Program-made: the position numbers and the translations under genes
Shown here: piece after piece, positions 36,385 to 42,960 of the stretch
Numbering within the stretch: position 1 is the first letter of the stretch
Layout of the letters: the number at the start of each line of letters is the position of its first letter
Notes under the pieces: generated by a model
The model's input: the letters and a program-made list of their open reading frames with translations, nothing else
Database searches by the model: none
What the model was told of the DNA's origin: nothing
Assembly (NCBI GenBank): GCA_001464385.1
Contig: LNFB01000377.1
Coordinates: forward strand, 1-42,960
Direction of reading: 5' to 3'
Source of the DNA: Deltaproteobacteria bacterium Ga0077550
GTDB lineage: Bacteria > Myxococcota_A > Polyangia > Nannocystales > Nannocystaceae
Length of the DNA: 42,960 nucleotides

Positions 36385-36867
36385 ATGCCATCATCCTTCA
36401 CCGTGAACCCGGGTGCGGATCCCCTCGCAGTGTTGTTCGACGGTCGCGAACAGCTCGACGACGCCACCTGGGCCGCGATCGTGGCGCTCGGGTCGAGCGT
36501 CGTACCCGCGCTGATCCAAAACCTGGTCGACCCCGCGCTCGCGCAGACCGACGCCACCCTGCACGCGGCGGACATCCTCGCGGCGATCGGCGCGCCCGAG
36601 GCGATCCCACCGATGATCTCCGTGTTCCTCGAGACCGATTTCGACGAACTGCTGCACGACCGGATCCGGGAGCTCGGCGAGCTGACGCCCGCCCACGAAC
36701 GCAAGCTCGAGCAGGCCGAGTCCACGCGACGTGCCTACGCGAACCGGGTCGCCGCAGATCGCACGGCGAATGCCCCCTCGCGGCCCAAGATGTCGGAGGC
36801 GCTGATCTCGCGCGCCTGTCCGGGGCCGATGCTGTCGAGTTCCTCGGCGACCTCGATCGACTGGTGA
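36385..36867 (+). CDS. HEAT-like repeat protein, possibly frameshifted
   Basis: 160 residues from the ATG at 36385. The first 100 residues look like HEAT repeats: ADPLAVLFDGREQLDDATW, VALGSSVVPALIQNLVD, HAADILAAIGAPEAIPPMISVFLETD, ELLHDRIREL. The last 45 residues (RPKMSEALISRACPGPMLSSSS) look unlike a HEAT protein. In the frame two bases on, a segment GADAVEFLGDLDRLV plus DFRFESGDRLLVASVSVSA runs to a stop at 36927-36929 and reads more like a real protein end. Either a frameshift near 36760-36790 or a deletion junction is possible. Third-position GC does not decide between frames. Function unknown. Confidence 0.5.
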   Translation: MPSSFTVNPGADPLAVLFDGREQLDDATWAAIVALGSSVVPALIQNLVDPALAQTDATLHAADILAAIGAPEAIPPMISVFLETDFDELLHDRIRELGELTPAHERKLEQAESTRRAYANRVAADRTANAPSRPKMSEALISRACPGPMLSSSSATSIDW

Positions 36868-36974
36868 TGGACTTTCGGTTCGAGTCTGGCGACCGACTCC
36901 TGGTCGCGTCCGTCTCCGTCAGTGCGTAGCGGCGCCCGCATCGAGATCCACCCACCCAACCCCACCTCATCGGT

Positions 36975-37015
36975 TCGCGAAGAGATGCCACCACACCGGC
37001 AACATCTCTTCGCGA
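36975..37015. terminator. 13-base inverted repeat downstream of the cold shock gene
   Basis: A perfect 13-base inverted repeat (TCGCGAAGAGATG) with a 15-base loop, 31-71 bases beyond the stop of the minus-strand cold shock gene. It also lies downstream of the HEAT-like gene on the plus strand. Likely a terminator or RNA-stabilising stem; no U-tract is seen. Confidence 0.55.
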
Positions 37016-37045
37016 TCCGGACTCACTCGCAACGGCCTGAGTCAG

Positions 37046-37243
37046 CTAGACCAGGCGGACGTTCTCCGCGCGCGGGCCCTTGGGACCCTCGCCCTCGGTG
37101 AACGTGACCCTCTGGCCTTCGCGGAGCTGCTCGAAGCTGGTGCCCTGGACGGCCGAGTTGTGGAAGAACATGTCCTTGCCACCGCCCGTGTCGATGAATC
37201 CAAAGCCCTTGTCGGTGAGACGCTTGATCGTACCTTCAGACAT
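37046..37243 (-). CDS. Cold shock protein, CspA-like
   Basis: 65 residues from the ATG at 37243 (the open frame extends further upstream). A single cold-shock domain with intact RNA-binding motifs: KGFGFIDTG (RNP1) and DMFFHNSAV (RNP2), then VTFTEGEGPKGPRAENVRLV. The length and sequence are standard for bacterial CspA-type RNA/ssDNA chaperones. Upstream are GAAAAGATCACGAA bases before the ATG, so the ribosome binding site is weak or displaced. The 131-base upstream region to the ABC-F gene probably holds its leader. A hairpin follows the gene. Confidence 0.95.
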   Translation of the reverse strand: MSEGTIKRLTDKGFGFIDTGGGKDMFFHNSAVQGTSFEQLREGQRVTFTEGEGPKGPRAENVRLV

Positions 37244-37374
37244 TTCGTGATCTTTTCTGCCGAGAGTTCCGCGGGTGTCGACGCGCCAATGCGACGAGCC
37301 GAGCACACGCGGAACACCTCGACTACCGCGACGGGGCCGAGGTGTCTACCCCAGCGGCCGGGCCGCTTCGCCCA

Positions 37375-38883
<1,509 letters not shown>

Positions 38884-38921
38884 GACGATGCTCCGGTGAA
38901 TCGAACCGGCCAGCGGCCGCG

Positions 38922-38943
38922 CCCCCGCGCTTCGGCGCGCGGG
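38922..38943 (-). promoter_or_regulatory. Stable GC hairpin with TTCG loop in ABC-F leader
   Basis: A GC stem closed by a TTCG tetraloop (one small bulge) about 40-60 bases before the ABC-F start, in the minus-strand leader. ABC-F genes for antibiotic resistance are often controlled by leader attenuation, so it may matter. No leader peptide was found with confidence. Confidence 0.35.
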
Positions 38944-39122
38944 ACCGCGGCACCGCGGCACGGGAGTTGGGGAACTCGATTCAGCGGCGCAGGGTCATCG
39001 TCGCCCCCGCGGTGACGGGAGCGCTGGCAGGTGTAGCGCCGTGTCCCTTGGGCGGCCAGGACTTTTTTCGCCGCGGCATCGGCGGACTTGGAGCGCCGAT
39101 CGACTTCGCGCAAGCTCCCGCC

Positions 39123-39326
39123 ATGCGCCGACGCCTGTGCCTCCCGTTCGCCTTCGCCGCCCTGCTCCTCGCCTGCGAGAAGTCGACGCCCCCGACGACA
39201 CCGCCCGACGCTCCGGCCGATCCGGGCGGACCCGTGTGCACGATGGAGGCGAAGATGTGCCCCGATGGCAGCGCCGTCGGTCGCACCGGACCCAACTGCG
39301 AGTTCGCGGCCTGCCCGGGGGAGTGA
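39123..39326 (+). CDS. Small Cys-containing lipoprotein
   Basis: 67 residues from the ATG at 39123. Signal peptide with LLLAC lipobox at Cys18, a short Pro/Thr/Asp linker, then a compact C-terminal motif: CTMEAKMCPDGSAVGRTG and CEFAACPGE. This Cys-knot-like pattern (C..EA..CPDGS.VGRTGPNCEFA.CP) recurs in many bacterial surface proteins. Probably lipid-anchored on the outer membrane. Function unknown. The DUF1801 gene follows after four bases. Confidence 0.85.
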   Translation: MRRRLCLPFAFAALLLACEKSTPPTTPPDAPADPGGPVCTMEAKMCPDGSAVGRTGPNCEFAACPGE

Positions 39327-39330
39327 GCGC

Positions 39331-39780
39331 GTGCCCCCGAAGCGAAGCAAGAACACCGCCGTGAAGCTCGCGATGCCGGCATCGCGACACGGCACCAAGG
39401 CCGACACCACCGAGGCCGTCGACGCGTTCATGGCCACGCTCGTGCACGCGTGCAAGCCCGTGATCGAGGCGCTGCGCCGCTGCATCCTCGAAGTCGATCC
39501 CGCGATCGGCGAGGGGATCAAGTGGAACGCGCCGAGCTTCCGCACCCACGAGTACTTCGCGACCACGCACCTGCGCGAGAAGGAGGGCGTGGGCGTGATC
39601 CTCCACCTCGGCGCCAAGGTCCGCTCCAGCCAGGTGACGCCCGAGATCGCCGATCCCTCGGGCCTGCTGCGCTGGCTCGCGCCCGACCGCGCCGTGGTGC
39701 GCTTCGCCGACGAGGCCGACTTCGCCGGCAAGCGCGAGGCGTTCGCAGACCTGCTGCGGCAGTGGATCGATCACGTGTGA
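39331..39780 (+). CDS. DUF1801 family protein
   Basis: 149 residues from a GTG at 39331, with GGGGAG seven or so bases upstream; an ATG at 39373 is an alternative. The domain has the family signature WNAPSFRTHEYFAT and a LHLGAKVRS strand followed by RWLAPDRAVVRFAD and a terminal helix (FADLLRQWIDHV). DUF1801/YdhG proteins are small cytoplasmic proteins with a SCP2- or iron-related fold and unproven function. The gene lies four bases after the lipoprotein stop, so they form one transcript, though the products act in different compartments. The N-terminus is Lys/Arg-rich. Confidence 0.85.
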   Translation: MPPKRSKNTAVKLAMPASRHGTKADTTEAVDAFMATLVHACKPVIEALRRCILEVDPAIGEGIKWNAPSFRTHEYFATTHLREKEGVGVILHLGAKVRSSQVTPEIADPSGLLRWLAPDRAVVRFADEADFAGKREAFADLLRQWIDHV

Positions 39781-39996
39781 GCCGGGGGATCGGGTGACTG
39801 CCCGAGGCGCGGGGCCCCGAGGCCGCCGCGCCGCCTCCCCTGTGATGGGGCAACGACGGGCGCACCGGCCTGCAACCGGCGATCTCCACCCGATCTCGCG
39901 CGAACTCCAGGCCTTCGTGCGCGACCCGGGCAGTCGCCCGATGGTCGCGTGTGGGGACAGGGACGATGCTCTACGCGTCGAACCCAAGGATCTCCC

Positions 39997-40641
39997 ATGC
40001 GCACGATCTCCCTGCTCCTCACGTTGTCCCTGACGATCGCCTGCTCCACCGAGGGCGCTGACGCCGGCGAAGAACGCACGATGATCGGCAAGGCCGACCT
40101 CGTCGGCTCGTGTACCCCGAACGACTGCGGTGACATCGCGGCGAACGGCAACTGCTGGTGCGACGAGGGCTGCAAGGACTTCGGTGACTGTTGCACCGAC
40201 GTCTATGTCGCCTGCGCCGACGAGCTGCCCGCGCCCGAGTGCAACGACGGCAGCGCACCGAGCCCGCTGTGCGACATCAAGCCGAGCTGCGAGCCCGGCC
40301 AGGTCGCGGCGCGCAAGAACGGTTGCTTCCAGTGCGTCGACGCGCTGACCTGCGAGGCACCCGCGCCCGAGGACTGCGGGGATGGCAGCGCACCGAGCAT
40401 GCTCTGCGACGTGCCACCCCTTTGCGACGAGGGCACCGTCAAGGTCCGCATCAAGGGCTGCTTCGAGTGCGTCGATCCGATCACGTGCGAGCCCGCGAGC
40501 ACGGAGCCCGAGGACTGCGGGGATGGCAGCGCGCCGAGCATGCTCTGCGACGTGCCGCCCATCTGCGACGCGGGTGCGGTCAAGGTCCGCATCAAGGGCT
40601 GCTTCGAGTGCGTCGACCCGGCGACCTGCGAGCCGGCCTGA
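39997..40641 (+). CDS. Lipoprotein with somatomedin-B-like domain and three Cys repeats
   Basis: 214 residues from the ATG at 39997, with AAGGA upstream. Signal peptide with LTIAC lipobox at Cys16. Residues 39-73 form a somatomedin-B-like knot: CTPNDCGDIAANGNCWCDEG, then CKDFGDCCTDVYVAC, with the typical CxCDxxC and GDCC spacing, a fold usual in eukaryotic extracellular proteins. Three Cys modules of about 38 residues follow at 82-119, 127-164 and 174-211 (pattern C.DGSAPS.LCD.....C, then GCF.CVD..TCE). Modules two and three are nearly identical even in DNA, indicating recent duplication. It is probably a surface adhesin or protease inhibitor; no activity is provable. Convergent with the last kinase gene, 17 bases away. 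Confidence 0.88.
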   Translation: MRTISLLLTLSLTIACSTEGADAGEERTMIGKADLVGSCTPNDCGDIAANGNCWCDEGCKDFGDCCTDVYVACADELPAPECNDGSAPSPLCDIKPSCEPGQVAARKNGCFQCVDALTCEAPAPEDCGDGSAPSMLCDVPPLCDEGTVKVRIKGCFECVDPITCEPASTEPEDCGDGSAPSMLCDVPPICDAGAVKVRIKGCFECVDPATCEPA

Positions 40642-40657
40642 GTTGCGATTCGTGGCG

Positions 40658-42960
40658 TCAGGGCGCGACGACGTCCACGACCTCGAGCCGCTCGATGAGC
40701 GCCCGGAGGCCCTCGACCTCCGGGTGCGTCGCCCCGAAGCTCGCGCGCAGCCCCTCGTGGGCGACGCGCGCGTGCTCGAGCGCCTCGTCGCGGTGGCCCG
40801 CGGCGTCGAGCGAGTGGGCCAGGCCCTCGCGATAGCGCAGCTGCGAGGTCACCGAGACCTGCGCCGCCGCACCGAGCTCGACCGCGCGGCGGTAGTGCTC
40901 GACGGCCCGCGCCGGATCGCCCCGGTCGAGGTGGGCCAGGCCGAGGTGGCTCGACGACAGCGCCACCAGCGGGTGCGCGTCGCCGAGGGCGGCGCGACGG
41001 ATCTCGAGCGCGCGCTCGAGGTGCACCAGGGCCTCGTCGACGCGGCCCATGCGGAGCAACGTCGTGCCGAGGTTGTCGTGGCTGCGTGCGGTGTGCGGAT
41101 GCGCGTCGCCGACGATCGACTGGGCGAGGGCGAGCGCGCGCTGCCCCATCGCCAGCGCCTCGTCGTAGCGATGCAGCTCCTCGAGCAGGATGCCGATGCT
41201 CCCCAGGGTCGACAACAACCCCAGGGGGTCGCGGAACGCGAGCTCCTCGCGGATCGCCAGCGCGGCCTCGTAGCGCTGCAGCGCCGTGTCGCCGTCGAGC
41301 TGCGCGAGGTGAGCGGTGCCCTCGTTCTCGAGGAGTGTCGCGCGCAGGGTCCCATCATCGCCCGCGCGCTCGATCGCCGCCTGCGCGTGCGGAGCCCACT
41401 GCAGCGCGTCGGCGGGCCGGCCTTCGACCGCCGCGAGCTCGAACGCCACGTACACCGCCGCCTTGGCCGCAAGCAAGTCGGCGCCCGCGATCTCGGCGCG
41501 CCAGTGCAGGTCCTCGAGCAGGCGCAGCGCACCGCGGGGATCGCCGGTGCGGTCGAGCAGGCGTCCGCGCAGGTAGTCGGCCTCGAGCCGGGCGTCGGCG
41601 TCGGCGTCGATGCCCGACGCGAGCAGTTCGTCGACCAGCACCATCGCGTCGTGGTACCGCGCCGCCGACTCGAGCACCCGCACGCGATCGAGCACCGCGG
41701 CGTGTTCGGGGGCGACGGCGTGACCACGCGCCCGCAGCAGCGCCTCGCGATCGCAGCTCGACGCCGGATCGAGCGCAGCGAGCATGTCGACCGCCCGCGC
41801 GGCGATCTCGGGGTCGCCGCTCGCATAGAGCGCCAGCATCGAGTCGAGCGCAGCGAGCTGCCGATCGAAGCAGGCGATGCGCGCGTCGAACAGCTCCGGC
41901 GATTGCTCGTGCCGCTCGTAGCTGGCCGCGCAGGCGTCGACGCGGGCGGCGGTCCAGCGGGCCACGTGCTCGTCGATCGCGGGGCCGACGTACAGCCAGA
42001 CGTCGGGCGCGAACGGTGTGGCCCCGGCCAGCAGTCCGTCCCTCACCGCGGCGCGCGTCACGACGTTCCACACCGCGTCCGCGGCCTCGCCCGCCTCGGC
42101 GCACGGCCCGGGCCGCAGCGCCCACGCGGCGATCCCGACCCCGGCGAGTCCGAGCGTCCCCGCCATGAGCCAACGACGCGCCCGCGGTGCGATCGCGCGT
42201 TCGATCGCGGCCAGCACCGGTGCCAACGACGACGTTCGCGTCGCCGGATCGGCCGCGAGCCCGCGACGCAGCGCCTCGACGACGCCGCGGGCCACCGTCG
42301 TCCGGCCGATCGCGGGTGGACCCTGGCGCTTGCGCGCGAGGAGGTCGATCTCGTCGTCGGCGCTCCACGGGCGCGCGCCGAACAGCGCCTCCCATGCCAT
42401 CACGCAGAACGAGAACACATCCGAGGCGACGCTCGGCGCCACGCCGTCGTAGAGGTCGGGGGCGAGGTATGCCGGCGTGCCGTTGGGCCCGCGCGCAGCG
42501 CTCGACGTCCTGGCCGCGCGATCCGTGTCGGGGTCGTGGGGCTCGGCGAGACCGAAGTCGATCATGCAGACGCGACCCGCGTCGGTGACGATGACGTTGG
42601 TCGGCTTGACGTCGCGGTGGAGCAGCCCCGCGTCGTGGGCCGCGGCGAGCCCCTGCCCCGCGGCGAGCAGCACCTGCGCGGTGGCCTGCCACGTCCGCGG
42701 CGAGCTGCGCAGCCACGCGGCGAGCGTCGGGCCCTGCAGGTACTCCATCGCGAGGAACACCCGCTCGCCGTCGACCCCCGCGTCGAACACCTGCACGACA
42801 CACGGGTGACGCAGGCGGGCCAGGGCCCGGGCCTCGTGCAGCAGCCGCGCGCGCGCACCGACGACGTCGTCGGCGAGCCGCCACAGCACCTTGATCGCGA
42901 CGCGCCGATCGAGATCGGGATCGTACGCGCGATAGACCTCGCCGGCGCCGCCGCGGCCGA
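40658..42960 (-). CDS. Ser/Thr protein kinase with TPR tail, N-terminus beyond window
   Basis: Partial gene running off the right edge; at least 767 residues are visible. The N-terminal edge starts inside the glycine loop (GRGGAGEVYRAYD) and shows the VAIK lysine. HRDVKPTN and the MIDFGLAEP segment are intact, while the APE motif reads APD (PAYLAPDLYDG), a conservative Glu to Asp change. One TM helix (GTLGLAGVGIAAWAL) is followed by a Cys-containing domain and TPR repeats to the C-terminus: LGTTLLRMGRVDEALVHLERAL, LGLAHLDRGDPARAVEHYRRAV, and GHRDEALEHARVAHEGL. The architecture matches the kinase at 32-35 kb. The two proteins are probably paralogues with different sensor tails. A Hanks kinase with an active RD site is the likely reading. 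Confidence 0.93.
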   Translation of the reverse strand, partial: GRGGAGEVYRAYDPDLDRRVAIKVLWRLADDVVGARARLLHEARALARLRHPCVVQVFDAGVDGERVFLAMEYLQGPTLAAWLRSSPRTWQATAQVLLAAGQGLAAAHDAGLLHRDVKPTNVIVTDAGRVCMIDFGLAEPHDPDTDRAARTSSAARGPNGTPAYLAPDLYDGVAPSVASDVFSFCVMAWEALFGARPWSADDEIDLLARKRQGPPAIGRTTVARGVVEALRRGLAADPATRTSSLAPVLAAIERAIAPRARRWLMAGTLGLAGVGIAAWALRPGPCAEAGEAADAVWNVVTRAAVRDGLLAGATPFAPDVWLYVGPAIDEHVARWTAARVDACAASYERHEQSPELFDARIACFDRQLAALDSMLALYASGDPEIAARAVDMLAALDPASSCDREALLRARGHAVAPEHAAVLDRVRVLESAARYHDAMVLVDELLASGIDADADARLEADYLRGRLLDRTGDPRGALRLLEDLHWRAEIAGADLLAAKAAVYVAFELAAVEGRPADALQWAPHAQAAIERAGDDGTLRATLLENEGTAHLAQLDGDTALQRYEAALAIREELAFRDPLGLLSTLGSIGILLEELHRYDEALAMGQRALALAQSIVGDAHPHTARSHDNLGTTLLRMGRVDEALVHLERALEIRRAALGDAHPLVALSSSHLGLAHLDRGDPARAVEHYRRAVELGAAAQVSVTSQLRYREGLAHSLDAAGHRDEALEHARVAHEGLRASFGATHPEVEGLRALIERLEVVDVVAP

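Overview
The window is very GC-rich. It is crowded with Ser/Thr/Gly-linker lipoproteins (SSTG- or DTG-type tails), Ser/Thr protein kinases fused to tetratricopeptide (TPR) tails, an ECF sigma factor, an MglA-like GTPase with roadblock partners, and Cys-rich extracellular proteins. This combination points to a predatory or soil-type Myxococcota genome, probably Nannocystaceae-like. That assignment is inferred from gene style only; no rRNA or marker gene is present. No tRNA, rRNA, CRISPR array or insertion sequence was seen.

Layout. 1-2 kb: two Cys-rich secreted proteins on the minus strand, the first cut by the window edge and lacking a visible signal peptide. 2-3.7 kb: an F420/NADP-oxidoreductase-like enzyme divergent from a LysR regulator. 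3.7-6.7 kb: an ECF sigma factor with a TPR membrane partner, divergent from a Ser/Thr kinase. 6.7-8 kb: an AraC regulator coupled to a VOC enzyme. 8-9 kb: a lipoprotein. 9-15.1 kb: a Cys-rich small protein and a tightly overlapping CzcCBA-type heavy-metal RND efflux operon. 15.1-16.1 kb: an unusual conserved protein with a possible macrodomain-like C-terminus.

16.1-21 kb: a 444-base relatively AT-rich intergenic region, then a six-gene operon. In order it encodes a PATAN/DUF4388-like protein, two roadblock/LC7 proteins, an MglA-like GTPase with a long novel C-terminal extension, a helical protein of unknown function, and a small conserved protein with an FHVQTEDSG motif. This is the best candidate for an undescribed system: a GTPase/roadblock switch module resembling MglAB or the actinobacterial conservons but with different partners. 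A strong hairpin terminator separates it from the next block.

21-27 kb: an MbnP/MbnH (metallo-mystery pair) copper-protein operon, a multispanning membrane protein, a His-rich lipoprotein, and a two-gene unit encoding a small diheme cytochrome and a probable outer-membrane barrel. 27-28 kb: an SH3b-M23 peptidase-like lipoprotein. 28-32 kb: a SNF2/HepA helicase split into two frames. 32-35 kb: a Ser/Thr kinase with a TPR tail. 35-37 kb: a zinc-ribbon low-complexity protein, a secreted protein, a HEAT-like protein with a doubtful C-terminus, and a cold shock protein. 37-39 kb: an ABC-F ATPase. 39-40.6 kb: a small Cys-rich lipoprotein, a DUF1801 protein and a somatomedin-B-like repeat lipoprotein. 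40.7 kb to the end: a second kinase-TPR protein, cut by the right edge.

Two themes recur. One is metal handling: CzcCBA, MbnPH, and His/Cys-rich lipoproteins. The other is eukaryote-like signalling: three Ser/Thr kinases, a Ras-like GTPase with roadblock proteins, an ECF sigma factor, and an SMB-like domain.
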